Source of the DNA: Hypomyces perniciosus
Lineage: Eukaryota > Ascomycota > Sordariomycetes > Hypocreales > Hypocreaceae
Direction: 5' to 3'
Assembly (NCBI GenBank): GCA_008477525.1
Contig: SPDT01000003.1
Location: 3,844,001-3,908,000 of the forward strand
DNA length: 64,000 nt
Translations under genes and position numbers: made by a program
Shown here: piece by piece, positions 12,869-25,700 of the stretch
How positions within the stretch are numbered: position 1 is the stretch's first letter
Layout of the letters: every line of letters begins with the position of its first letter
Notes under the pieces: model-generated
Seen by the model: the letters and a program-made list of their open reading frames with translations, nothing else
Databases searched by the model: none
What the model was told of the DNA's origin: nothing

Positions 12869-14719
12869 ATGCTCGGATCATACAGACAGCTTGCCCGGTC
12901 TGCCCGGATCAGCCAACTCGCCCCGAAACGAAGCCACATCATCTATCCCATAAGTTATAATTATTGCCACTACCTCTCGACATCCAAGCCCGTCTCTGCT
13001 TCCAGACAAACACCAGACTTCAATTCGGGCTTTACGGGTAGTTATGACCCTACAATCGACTCGGGGCGTGGCCCCATGTTTAATAAGACGAACTTCGGCG
13101 TGCCCCAATTCTATCCTCGAGATCTGAAGAAGCGCGTGGATGATTACGTCGTCGGCCAGCACCGTGCCAAAAAGACAATATGCTCGACCATCTTCAACCA
13201 TTACCAGAACCTGCGACGAAGACATCAACATGAACAAGAGGACCGGGAAAGGCAGGAAAAACTCATGCGGCAACGATTCGCCCGGGATAGGGAGCTACAT
13301 CAGAAGCGCCGGGGGGCTCATCCTGTCGAAGGTTAGTCCTTGCTACACCATGGACTATTCTTTTGAGATTGTACACTAAACTGTCGTCAAGATGAGTATC
13401 CCGGTCACAGCGAATCCGTTCGACAGTTGCACGAGACGTCGACCTACGAAGAGGACATGATCGAACATTTATACAAGCCCGAAGACCCGTCGATCCCACA
13501 ACATGTCAAGATTGACAAGAGCAACTTGTTGGTTATTGGACCCACCGGCGTGGGCAAGACTTACATCCTCGAGTATGCTACACAAAGCCTCTACCCGGTA
13601 TGATAGTCGGTGTGGGTACTGACGTATGACAGAACTCTGAGCAAGAAGATTCAGGTTCCATTTACCATCTGCGATTGCAACTCCCTGACCCAGGCAGGCT
13701 ACATAGGACAGGATGTTGAAACCTGCATCGAAAGGCTGCTTATAGAAGCCAACTACGATATTAAAGCTACGGAGCAGGGAATAGTGGTTCTGGATGAGTT
13801 CGACAAGTTGGCCAGGAGGGAGTCCACGACTGGCCGAGATGTCGGCGGCGAAGGCGTACAGCAAGCTCTGCTGAAGCTCGTCGAGGGAACCAAAGTCACC
13901 ATTAACGTTAAGGACAACCGCTCGTCACGGGCAGCGCCACCCATTACGGCTAATTACAACACCCCCAGTGCCACTTCGTCTGCCCCTCAAGCTGTCCCTC
14001 CTTCAGGGAAGGTGGACCAGTACACAATCGATACTACCAACATCTTATTTGTGTTTTGCGGTGCCTTCGTCGGGTTGGACAAAACCGTCGTGCAAAGAGT
14101 TGCCAAGCCTGCCATGGGCTTTGGGGGAGATGTCCAGGGTCGTCACACAATGTCCGGCAGCAAGCATGTTCTCCCACCCGACATCTATTCTCACCTGGCA
14201 CACCACAATGCAGAGTCGGCATTATCCTTCACACCATTAGATTTGGTCACCCCCGCAGACCTTCAACGCTTCGGGTTCATCCCGGAACTCATAGGACGAT
14301 TGCATAACATCTGCGCTCTCAGTCCTCTCTCAAAAGAAGACCTTTATCGAATATTAACGGAGCCACGAAATAGCCTGGTGGCACAGTATACAACCCTGTT
14401 TGAGACATACCCATCTCGTCTATACTTTACAGAAAAGGCCTTGTATGCTATTGCAGAACGCGCCGCAGAGGCCGATACTGGTGCCCGAGGCCTCAAGATG
14501 GAAATGGAGCGTGTCTTGGCTGAACCCATGTTCGATGCCCCAACACCATACGTGCTCATCACCGAGGCATGTGTCAACGGCACGGAGAAGGCTGCGTACT
14601 GGGGCAAAGATGGCCGGTTTGAACTCGACAGGCGAATGGAAGAGGAGCAAGTCACTCCCTGTAGTCCACGACAGATGTCGTTTGAGCGATTCCGTGAGGT
14701 GGGAGAAAGCGGCGGCTGA
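12869..14719 (+). CDS. MCX1: Mitochondrial ClpX-type AAA+ unfoldase
   Basis: Three exons, 12869-13331, 13392-13572 and 13633-14719, encode 576 residues. The start is the first ATG; the longer frame from 12845 begins with GTG. The N-terminus looks like a mitochondrial presequence. Walker A GPTGVGKT is at 204-211, Walker B is VVLDEFDKLA, and the ClpX-specific FGFIPELIGRL and sensor-2 GARGLK follow. No zinc-binding N-domain is present, as in mitochondrial Mcx1 proteins. ClpX unfolds proteins in the matrix, sometimes for ClpP. An MGFGG segment at 376-380 occupies the place of the ClpP-docking loop. No ClpP gene is in the window. Confidence 0.93.
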
Positions 14720-15059
14720 TGTTGGATGGCATGGGATTGGAAAGGTGGTGTTTGGCGTGGCGGGTCGGCGTTCAACGATATGAGGCTGGGAACTGCATAT
14801 TGGGAAGGATTTCGCACTTGCTCGGGCCTTGCTTTGAGCGGCAGGTAGTACAGCACAATATGACAGCAATGGAAACAATGACATTGGTCGCGTCGTTGTA
14901 GTACAGTATTTACACTCGCCACTTTGGTGATCGAGCCTCCAAGCAAGCCCCGCTTTTCCCACGCTCTTCAAGACCATATTACACATGGACAAAACGGCGT
15001 TTCCATGAGTCACTCGTGCTTATTTCACAAAAGAGAATAAATGGCATGTATTGTGTGTT
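14720..15059. other. Short intergenic region between convergent genes
   Basis: About 340 bp between the 3' ends of the ClpX and COX5 genes. It must hold both 3' ends; nothing else is seen. Confidence 0.5.
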
Positions 15060-15955
15060 TTAGTGCTTGGGAGGAGACTGGACAACACCCTTGCCAGTGT
15101 AACCTTCGGAAGAGATACCGGTGAAGGGATCGGAATTTTGTTGCTGTAGTCGTGAATGGATTAGCCTTCGTTTGAAGGTGGGGGTTGATTGCTTGCAGAG
15201 GAAATCTGTACCTTGAGGATCTCGTTGGACGCCTCCTGGAACTCCTTGGTCATGGTGTATGGCACAGGCTTGGCCACGGCTCGGATGCCGGCGAAGATGG
15301 CGAGACTGGCAGCGACACCGACGACAATACCCCAGACGATGCGGGCGTTGGTTCCGGGGGGGTCGACTGAGCGGGGGCCATGAGGACCGAAAGCAATCCA
15401 GTAAGCTGTTGAGACAGTTTGAGTTAGTTTTTTTTCCCCCGAAATATATATATATATATATATGTATGTATGCATGTAAGTGCGGGAGCGTCGTTTAGTC
15501 AAGCCAGTCATCCACGCCACCCAGATTACACCCATTGAACCACGAATAAATGAGAAACCACAACTGCCATGCAGTTGCCGTCATATGTAGGCGCTGCAAG
15601 GCTGTGTCGCGCGATTGAAAAAGGTAGTGGTGATGCTCTGTGGGTTGCAGGTGGCATGCTATCGTGACTAGCTCGGCTATTTGGGAGGTATTTTCTGCAG
15701 CTCCAAAGTTTCGCTTGACGTACCGGCCTTCTTCTCCTGCAGGGTCAGCTCAGTCCAGCTGCCCTTCATACGGTCGCGCAGGGCCATCCACAGGTCAGCC
15801 TGCTCCTGGAGAGGCATGCCCTCCCATCGCTTCTCGATATTGGCGAGTGTCGGGTTGGAGATGGCGTGTGTCGATGCGGCTCGGGACGCAAGGGCAGGGA
15901 CGGCGCTGCGGACCAGACCCTTGCGCAGCACACTCGACGCTTGCGTGCGCAGCAT
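15060..15955 (-). CDS. COX5: Cytochrome c oxidase subunit 5 (mammalian COX4 homologue)
   Basis: Three exons, 15955-15724, 15405-15212 and 15143-15060, encode 169 residues, close to yeast Cox5a (153). The first exon has a basic presequence and the conserved NIEKRWEGMPLQEQADLW region. The second carries AYWIAFGPHGPR and a single membrane helix (WGIVVGVAASLAIFAGI). The third ends with NSDPFTGISSEGYTGKG. The protein is a nucleus-encoded subunit of complex IV in the inner mitochondrial membrane. The gene is split in the raw frames, so its two halves look like unrelated ORFs. It is the last clear housekeeping gene before the accessory region. Confidence 0.95.
15444..15463. repeat. AT dinucleotide microsatellite
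   Basis: About ten AT units followed by TATG/CATG-like repeats. It lies within intron 1 of COX5, so it does not affect the protein. Confidence 0.9.
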
Positions 15956-16520
15956 TTTGAAGAGACTGCGATGAAGGGGCTCGAGGGGGTTCAATTGGCA
16001 CGATTGAGGCCCGCGGAGGACGTTTGCGGTGGTCGGGAAGAAGTTTTCGGTAGGTCGGATCAGAGATCAAATCGTATGATGATTTCCCACTCGCTGACTC
16101 TCCCGAAGCAAAACTCGGGTAGAGTGGCACGCTGACTAAGCTTCCGATTGATCAATAATTCACGTGACTGCGATTTTTGGAGCCGTGGGAGATGGGGGAT
16201 TGCAATTTTGGCGACGTTGATTGGCTGACGGAAGGCTTCGCGAATCAAATCCGGAATGAAGAGGAAAGCAAGCCATTTTATAAAATTCGTGCTTAAATAC
16301 CTAGGCACAATACTTTATTAGGTGAACATGCTGCCTTTGACTCTCATCCTGGAGATTTTTTCTATTAAATCTTACTATGTCTTAACATGCAATGATGAAC
16401 TGTCTATCAGAGTCTACTAATGCCAAAAATGCTGCCGTGGTAATGAGGTACTTGGTACCCATATATGCTCACCTCTCCTTTTCTCCAAACATGCCTAATG
16501 ATGAACAACATGCTCTTTTT
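15956..16520. other. Intergenic region between COX5 and the MFS gene
   Basis: About 565 bp containing the COX5 promoter, with CACGTGAC near 16162, and the 3' flank of the MFS transporter. No gene seen. Confidence 0.5.
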
Positions 16521-18294
16521 TCAGAGCTGAACGTTAAACAGAAGTATCCGTCTGACGCGCTCACCGTAAATATAAAATACGATGGGAATGGGGGTCATCG
16601 CAAGAGCAATGAAGGCTAGAAGCGAGCTTCCCCAGCCCAACCCGAGTGCCGCAAACATGCTTCTCCCTGCCAGAGGCAGCAATGCTCCTCCCAATGAGCG
16701 AAACACGGTGCTAGCAGCTATAGCAGAGGCAGCGTACGTTGAATAGGCATCAACAAGATATGTTGACGTTGACATCTGGCAACAGTTAGCTTCCGCAGGG
16801 ATGGCATTGCCGCCGGACGACTCAAACTTACAAACGAGACAGTCATTCCCGCTCCCAGGAAGGATGTTCCTATAATTGGGAGAATCCAATGCTGATGCGT
16901 TTGTGCTGTCCAGCCAAACCAAAACAGAGCCATGGGGGGGAGAAACGAGGCAACCGTCATGAGGGGCAGACGATACTCTGGCTTTCGCTCTCCGCCATTC
17001 TTGACTCTCAAGTACTCCACCAACCGATCAGAAGTCGCTCCAGAAATTATGAGACCAATCAAAAAGCCAACGCCGAGGCCGATATACGTGAGTCCAACTG
17101 AGCCTGTGGAAAACCCGTACTGGCTGGTGAAGAGGCCAGGTATGACTGTGAAAAGAAGGTAAAGGTAGCCGTATATGACAGCCATAAAGAGAGAGATCAA
17201 AAAGACAATTGGCGAACAAAACAGCATTTTAGTTGGTCGGACAATGGCTAGGGTGAAGACATCCCTAGGAGAACGACCAGTGTCGAGGATCGACTTGAGG
17301 GCTGGATTGCCAGTCTCCTTACGAAGCCTCTTTGTCTTTCGCTCCAGAAGGGTCAAGGCATAAGACTCGCGCAAAAAAGCAAAGGTCGCAAGCGTAACTG
17401 CGCCGGACTGGAAATGTCAGGAGGAGTTGCAGTCAACAGAGTTTAGGTTATTAGGATACTTACTGCCATTGAAACAACCCAAAATGCCCATCTCCATCCC
17501 TTGGCTTGGGTGAGATATCCGCCGGCTAACATGGTTCTATGTTAGATAACCATGTATCAGAACGCATATGCATGAAGCACTGAGGATTTCTTACCAATAG
17601 GCCCAACGACTGGCCCAAACAACGGACCAAAGACCCATAAGGCCATTGCTTTCCCTCGTTTCTCGAACGGTATGATATCGGCTAGCGTACCAGCGCCAAT
17701 CGTCAATGGACAGCTGCCGGCGAAGCCAGCAAGAAAACGAAAGATGATCAATCCGGCCAGGTTCGGTGCCAGGGCGCATGCCACAGTGAAGATGACGAAG
17801 AAGACATTGCAAGTATGGTATAGTGGTGAGCGCCCATAGAGTTCTGACAATGGCGCAATAACCAATGGCCCAAGACAATAGCCGATGACGTATATAGAGA
17901 CGATAAAGGAAGCAATCTCCGGGTTTGTCGAGTGGAACTCATCCATAGTTTGTTGGATACCAGGAGCAAATATGGATGATGCCAAGGGACTGTTCCCATT
18001 GGTGGTTGGTTTCAGCACGATACACGGACGTGATGCTCAATATACATACCTGATGAACGTTATCGCAGACACAATCGCAACTGCTGTGGCCTTCTTCTTT
18101 TGGGACCAGTTGAGGGGGTTCTCTGGGTCATCAGGGCCATCCCAGTCGACTATATTGGGGTCCCGAGGAGCTGCTGGTTTATTAACGGCTGATCCAGCTT
18201 CAGCCTCTTTCTCGACATCGCTGTTGAGGTTCCCTTCCACAGTTGAAGCCATTGAATGACTCTCATGTGCCTCTGTGACCTGCTGGGTCGTCAT
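16521..18294 (-). CDS. MFS transporter, DHA1 drug/polyamine type
   Basis: Five exons, 18294-18050, 17989-17595, 17525-17464, 17407-16832 and 16775-16521, encode 510 residues. The cytosolic N-terminus carries the DWDGPDDPENPLNW signature of fungal DHA1 transporters. Motif A appears as PLSELYGRSPLY, and hydrophobic segments across the chain are consistent with 12 helices. These proteins use the proton gradient to expel drugs, polyamines or metabolites across the plasma membrane. The gene sits 1.2 kb from, and divergent to, the Zn2Cys6 regulator next to the polyketide synthase, so export of the cluster product or self-protection is a reasonable inference. Substrate is not shown by sequence. Confidence 0.93.
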
Positions 18295-19446
18295 ATTGCT
18301 TCAAGTCACAGCTATGGTTCCTGTACCATCACTTTTGAGAATGGCTGGGCCCGAGTCGGACTCTAAATGAAATCTAGCTAAATTTTCAGCCCGACGGCCA
18401 GCTAGGAGGGACAAGTAATAAATATATATGTATGGATATACTCGTATACACATGTTACTGTTGTTCCTGCTAGTCACCCACACCTACTCCGATATGGATC
18501 ATCGGACCGGCTTACGGATAACACCTAGCCGAAGCCAGCCAAATGTTACGTACGCGTGTCTCATAGTAGTACTCCGTATTATCTGACGCCATTGCATCCT
18601 TCACTAAGTGGATTGGAGACATATTTAGCATATGAGCTCCGTACCAAGGTTCGCCGGGTAAACTAAACGATCCGATTAGTACATCACTGGCTATCCAGCG
18701 TTGGTGACGGATACGATTTCGAGAGATAATTCAGTAATTCAACTTGAGTCCAAGCACTGGGGATAACAGGGAAGCTGCAGTTTGTGAAATAGGAGCCGGG
18801 GTTGAGGTTCTTAAATCCGTTGCCCGAGAAAACGGCGTATCCAGTCCTGGTCTCCTAGGACGAGGCTTGAGGGACAGCCAAGTACTAGGAAGTACTAACA
18901 CGTACAAATACTTTGTATATTAGGTATTAGTATTTGGTTTTAGATATGTACGTACTACGGAGTACCCTCATAAACCAAAATAGAGAGTACGGAGTATTTT
19001 TTTTGCATATCCTTAGTAAATCTTGCTATAGCTTGCAAACATGCGTATACATTGCGATGGGTTCTTCACGAATCACTCATCTGCAGCTCAATGATGCATC
19101 TATTTACAGACCGGCTTTCTTAATTCTTTATGCTATATCTTGGAAAACCTTCAGCGAAGACCATGCAGTTGTCAGTATAAAGAATGTTGAATTTCGAAGT
19201 ACTAGTAAAGAATCCACCCCGTCCAATATCCGCACTCCACTAATGCAGGGAATCGTATTGAAAACATTGGCTGGATGGCTCCGAACTGCGGGGCCGGCCT
19301 ATCTCCGACTACCTCCGTCCGCGGACTTTCCGTGGAAACTCCTTGTTCAACATCGCTCTGAATCGGAGTTTCTGCTGGCATTTCCATGGGATTCCCATGT
19401 CAATTTGTAACTTCCCCCCTTCTCATGTTAGAGATAGTATGTCAGA
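18295..19446. other. Divergent promoter region
   Basis: About 1.15 kb between the starts of the MFS transporter and the cluster regulator. It has several ACTCCGTA/TACGGAGT copies (near 18568, 18635, 18952 and 18984). A 158-codon frame inside it (18934-19410) has no recognisable features. Confidence 0.5.
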
Positions 19447-21721
19447 ATGGGTCGGCAACCAAGACAGCGACCGATTTCGTGTCACTTGTGCAGAGTGCGC
19501 AAGCTGCGCTGCAGCCGCCAGTTCCCCTGCTCTAACTGTACATCCCGCGGCGTCGTCTGCCAACAACACGGGGTGGCGGTTACGGCAATAGCAGACAATA
19601 GTGCCACTGCTAATGCTACTGTTGCTGCAAGTCAGCATGGCGAACCTTCTCCTAAAGACGTAACTACCTTGGACCTACTGTCTCGTCTGGAACGACTCGA
19701 AAGCCTAGTAGCGGCTTCACAGGGCAAGGAAAAGGATCAAAATGCTCAAAGACAGGCTTATCCTGAACCAACGCCGGCAAAACAACCGATTGCGGGTTCA
19801 CGTCCAGTGCCACCAAGGCTGCAGCGTCTGACCGCTGATGCCTTGCAGCTGGAAAGAGCATGCGATGACCAGCAGAGCTTGATGGTGAGCTCTATCCGGC
19901 GCAAGGTCCTACAATGTTCTGTGATGCTGAGATTGTCAGGACTGTCTAGTATCTGATCCCATTATTTTTCGCACGTGTCCTATCCGGCTAGCTCCCAGTC
20001 GTCCTCGATACGTCTTTCAAAATGGCGTGTTGCCTGTCGTGTCTGATCCCTTGCCTGGGTCCATGGATGCCACCAAGTGTATCTGGCTACCTCGCCGAGA
20101 CGAAATGCGCATCGTGGTCCACAAATATATGGTTGACATAGCCGCCTTCCACCACATTGTTCACATACCTTCTCTACAGAACCTCGTTGAGGATATTTAC
20201 ATTGCTCTAGAAAGCAATGTTCGCGTGGACATGGGCGGAATATTGCTACTACTCAGTATATGTGCAAGCTCGACCTATGCGTGGTCACCCCCTGACGACG
20301 TGAGGTGCTTATTTTCAAACAGTACAGAAGCGAATGCACAGTCAACTTTCTGGATAAAGCAAACACTAGATGTTGCCGATCAGGCACAAAGGACTGCTCA
20401 CGCATCATTGGAATGCGTCCAGGGACTCATTACATTGTTCTTTGTATTTTGTCACCATGAGTGTGTCTCGCGGCGGGCTCACAATATCCTGCTCTCGGCC
20501 ATCTCTATGGCTACTGCGATGTCGCTTCACCGTCTTGATGACCCGCAAAGCTCTACGATTCATGGTCATATGCGAATGAGTGAGGCAAGGAAAGAAATAG
20601 CGCGTAGGGTATGGTGGTATCTCGCTTCGACAGATTGGTGAGTGCCAAGTGTTGCCTACACCTACACCCTATGACTAACTTCGATGTCTAGGATGTTTGC
20701 CCAATTCCACAGCTCCCAAGACGGATTTTATCTGATCCATAAAAATCAGATGGCTGTGAACAAGCCTCGTAACGCGAATGATGAAGACATCATCGAGGGG
20801 GTGGAGATCGTTGACCGGCCCGTCAACGAACCAACCTGTATCTCCTACTTCCTGCAGCGTACCCTTCTGGCCGAAATCTGTAATGAGCTCCTCGACCAGA
20901 GCCCTATGAGTTCCCCTATCCCAGAACCAATAGCATACAAGAACATATTGGAAGCCGATGCAAGGATCAACAAATTCATACAAGAGGTTCCCGGTTTCCT
21001 CTCTCTTAATAATTCCAACTTGAGCGACCTCCCCCCAACGGATGCAAGGCGCTCTCCTTTGATAATCGTTCATCGTTACACGCTCAATCTCCTCGTTCAT
21101 CGCCAATTATGCAAAATGCATCTCCCATATTTCGCGCAAGGCACTGTCGATCCTGCATATGCTTACTCCCGCGAGGCCTGCCTAAAGTCGGCCAGGATCA
21201 TCATCGAGCTAGACCATCAACTTCAGCAGGCAAATGTGCCATTCTTTCTGTCAAGTATGAGGATGATAATGATTTCTCGAAGTGTTTTCCTCGCTAGTAT
21301 TACCTTCGTTCTGAATGCTTGTCTAACAGACGACTCACAGCAGAATGGCGAGGGAGAGGATGAGTTGACTGGTGCATTGAAGCACTTGCAAGACGCACAA
21401 AGCCAATCTTCAACATCACCGAAATTGCTCGAACTGTCAGCCAAGATACTCCAGAAATACAATATAAACCATCGGGCCCTGAGTTTTCTGCAGCAACAGG
21501 TATCACAACTCACACCCACGTCTCCATCAAGCGTTTCGTGTTCCATGACGCCAGGATCATCTCATCACGACCAGCGGCCACGTGCGACTCTACAGAGCGT
21601 CAGCCCCGATGCAAATTCCGCGACCCCTGGGCAACAATGGCAAACACTCGGGGGGAGGACGGAATCGAACACGATAGATTGGGACAAGATCTTCTGGGAT
21701 CTGGATGCGCCATTCATATAA
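19447..21721 (+). CDS. Zn2Cys6 transcription factor with fungal-specific domain
   Basis: Three exons, 19447-19884, 19940-20637 and 20692-21721, encode 721 residues; introns of 55 and 54 nt restore the frame. The zinc cluster has cysteines 12, 15, 22, 28, 31 and 38, the canonical CX2CX6CX5CX2CX6C spacing. A short leucine-rich segment (LLSRLERLESLV) follows and may dimerise. The middle region (VHIPSLQN, REIARRVWWYL-like ARKEIARRVWWYLASTD) fits the fungal-specific regulatory domain. Such proteins activate nearby biosynthetic genes. It lies between the MFS gene and the polyketide synthase, so it is the best candidate for the pathway regulator. Confidence 0.9.
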
Positions 21722-22700
21722 CACAGCGGTGACTAGACCACTTGCTTTGTGGTTGGTGTGTATTCAGAACTCTTTCTTGAGTGTCATAACGGGCGGATTT
21801 TGTCTGTGGCTGGAGTTAGGGTTGAATGTTTGGGGGGCGTGTAATCTGTTTGTAGGGTGCATTTGGCTTCCGTCACACAGCTGCTTTGAAATCGGATACA
21901 ATACCATGAATTTTACTTTATTGCTCGTTCATGAATACGGAATGAAAAATCTTTTGATCGGTAAGCTACCATTGTGTCTGGTTGAAGGGCGAAGGACCTA
22001 CCTAGATACAATTCGAGGGACTGAGAAAATTCCAACTATTTAGAGGTCGATAGACTTGATTTAGACTCCGTCGATATCCCTATGCTTTAGCCGGACAGTT
22101 AGTTAATGAGTAAAGATCAATTGGTCTGCATCAGGCACCTTTTCGGCTTGGTATCGCCTGCTAGAGCATCGTTCGGGGCAAAAACTGGTTGAAAGGTGTA
22201 AAAGCCTGCGAACAGCCAACCACGGTCAGATCATGGACGAATACTGTAAGTATGGATATAGTATTTTGTGTAGCACAAACCGCCGATGACACCGCAGAAG
22301 ACGGTGAGCGCAATTGGTAGCGCCCTTTGAAATCCGCTCATTGTGAGGATGGACAAATTGGCTTGACGGAACTTGATGAACTGAAGGTCTGGGAGTGAGC
22401 CTGAAGGTATGAGCTTCAGTTACCCGGGTAGGTACTCCTTACATACTTAGGTAAGGGTTCTGCTAGTGTTTCTGCCCCGGCATTTAAACGTCCCATACTA
22501 TCAGGCTGTGTCTCTTAACAGGATATATTAACCTCAAAACAGTAGAATAACTACCTAATGTCTGATTATTACAACAAATATTACATGGCAATAAATGATG
22601 CCTTTTTGTTTTCATCCATACTCCGGAACTTGCATGCCCTTTCCAAACAATTTTGAGACTGAAATGAAACAGAGAACAAAAAATACGGTAGTGTCCACCA
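21722..22700. other. Intergenic region between regulator and polyketide synthase
   Basis: About 980 bp between convergent 3' ends. Short frames occur but none resembles a protein family. No RNA gene found by eye. Confidence 0.5.
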
Positions 22701-25700
22701 CTACTTCTGTTTCCGCCTAGTCTGCGCCTTTCGTGCGATAGACATCCCGGCGTTGTCAAACGTCGCTCCTCCCAAGATTTCAAACACAGGCATGTCCACG
22801 TCAAATACTTTGCCCACCCAGTTTCGCAGGTCAATCGCCGACAGAGAATCGAGGCCATACGAGTGCATTGGCATTTGCAGATCCAGAGTGTCTTCTGATG
22901 TGCCCAGAAGATGTGAGACACGCTGTGCGAGTGCCTCACTGGCTACCTCAGCAGCCTCTGTCAACGATCCAGCCGCTGCAAGTCTATCTGCCGCGTCCAT
23001 TGTTTTCTTGCTCCGAGCCGCACAGGCATCGTCACCATCTCCATCTAGGCCTGGCATGACGGGATAATGGTGCATATGGCCCCAGAACGGCTGGTGCATC
23101 GTGGCGTGCGCCTCCTCGACGTGTCTCCAGTGCGAAATAGGTCGAATCCCCACCACAACCTGGCAATCTGCCGTGTTGTTTCCGAGCGAGGGGGTTGGGC
23201 CGCAGCACATGTCCAATAGTGCGCAGACGTCCTTCACATATGTGAGGGCGAATTTTTCAGACAGCATTGTGCTCGCGATGTGATGCTTCTGTTGTCTCGC
23301 CTCCACGAGGTAACCCGCGTCAGGGATGGCGCCGAGGTTGAGAGCGACGGCACGCTCTCCCTGGGAAACACGGTAATGCGCCAAGGCATCTTCATATGTG
23401 TTACCAGCGTTGTATGCTGCCAGTGAGCCACTGCCGAGGATGCCCATCATGGATGATGTGAAGATGAAGAAGTCCAGGCCACTGGGCAATTCGGTATGGA
23501 GATTCCAGGATCCCCTGGTCTTTGGATCAATGGTGATCTTCCAGTCATTGAAGTCCATCTGTTGGAAGATACGTTCCTAGAAGCGAATGTCAGCTCCATG
23601 TCATTTAATTTTGGAAGAGACAAGTCACGTACAGTCATAACCATTGAGGCTTGGATGCAACCTTTGATAGGAGGCAGCCTTTCAGAACAACTCGCGACAA
23701 CGGATCTCAACAAAGCCCTGTCAGTAATGTCACAGGCCGGGGCTTCGACATGAACTCCTTGGCATTTCAGCTCGGCTAGGATTTCGTGTGCTTCAGGTGT
23801 CCGGGGGCCAGACCGGCAGAGCAAGAGCAAGTAACGAGCTCCACGACGGGCAAGCCATCGTGCAATGCCTCGACCCAGACCACCCAGACCACCGACAACC
23901 ACGTATGTGGCCTCGGGATTCAGCATATACTTGGGTCGGTTCGCTATTCGAATCTGGGACTAGTTAGAACCCTTTCGAGGCTTCGAGCTAGGATAACTAG
24001 AGAGCATTCTTACATTGATAATATCTGAGTCGTCCAGGCTGACGACAATAGTCTCCTTTGCATCCGCGTTTTGCAAGCGAGAGAAGGCACTTGTCAGGTC
24101 TGGCGCCGCATATGTGACGACATCCCGTCCTAGCTGCTCCAATGTTGGACCTTCCAAACTACCGACTGCATAGCGTAAACTTTCCGCTGTTGGAGGTCGA
24201 GACCCGGGTTGGATAAGAGACAGGCAGATACTGGGCGGCACGCCATGCATTTGTTGAGCGTTGGTTGATGCTGAGGGTCCTACACGGAGCTCTATGTATC
24301 GGCCACCAGATCGTATACAGTTCATGGACAGCGAAGATGCGCAATCTGCATATGGTGAAAAGACGATGTCAAATCTTTGTTTCCACTGCGACACCACCAT
24401 CGAGGGACCACTAAACCAAGACTTGGGCAGGACGTGGTCTTGTGAGATACCCATCTTTTCCACGACCCAAGCACTCTCCCGTTCACTAGAGGCTGTGGTC
24501 CAAATATCAGTGATACCTTGATTCACAAGGAGGCGGAGAGCAGCCTGCCCGACAGGACTGCTGCCGTCATGAACTAAGATGGTGTCGCTACGTCTGACAC
24601 GTCCGGTCTCGATCAATGCATCATATGCGGCCACAGCAGAGGGCACAGCTCCACATGCGTCAGCGAAAGATATTTCAGGAGGAATCTTAACCACTGATTT
24701 CGAAGATACGCGGACATGGGAGCGGAACGACTCGGATTGTGCAGCAAGAACGCGGTCACCTAGACAGAATGCGGCCTCAGGGCCGGCATGAAGAACAACT
24801 CCAGCGCAATAATCGCCAAAAGATGTTTGTTCCCCATGGCCCTGGGCCGCAGCGCGTTCTCGAGATTGAAGAGATACGGCTTTAACCATGATTTCCACAA
24901 CATCTGCCTCTAGGTCCTCAGATGGGGGAAGCAATTCAACATAGTAAGGGCCTTGCTCAAGCCCAGGAGGTGATGCAGTGGACATTTCGAAGCGAGCTAG
25001 ACCCAGGGGGATAGAAACAACATCATAGGGCATAAGTCTCGATTCCATATCCATCTTGAGGGCATGAGCCTCGACAAGACGTCGAGTATGCAGTAGACCG
25101 TTGATCTCGACGTAATCCTGCTCATAGGGTTCTTGGATCTTCCTGGAGATCATTTCACGTGCGATCTTCCCCAAGTATGATGCCTTTTTTGTTGTCGAAT
25201 CCGAGATGTCTAGAGCTACGGTGACTAGCTGTAGCTCATAGTACTCAAATCGCAATGTTCGTGCCAGGCCATCTAGAAGTCCGTGGTCGGGGGAGGCATC
25301 CCGGCCACCACCACCAGATACCCAAAGCATCCGATTTGATGATTGGATCAGAGACTGCAGATGAGCCCATGTAGTTTCATCCAGGGAAGACAGAAATGAG
25401 GATGTCTCATAATCTAGAAGAAGAATAATGAGGTCGTCTGTACTTCTTGTGTCTGCATTTGCAACAACGGTCTCAAGATCTCGCACTTGTGGTGCTGTTC
25501 CGAAGATATCTGGCAAAGAAACCAGGGCCTTGGCGAGTGTCTTTTGCTTCTCAGAAGCCGGGTCGATGATAATGCTTACTTCGCGACTCAATTGTGGCTG
25601 TTTAGTGGGCGTTGCCGCTTCTCCAGTTAAGGCTGTAGATACGAGACAGCCCAGATGATGTGCAATATCATCGTCAAAATCTCGGAAGACGAGGTCTGTA

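Noticed and set aside
18934..19410. 158-codon frame in the MFS/regulator spacer
   Set aside because: Random-looking composition, no motif, and it sits in a divergent promoter region.
21705..22043. 112-codon frame just after the cluster regulator
   Set aside because: It overlaps the regulator's stop in another frame and has no recognisable family or signal.
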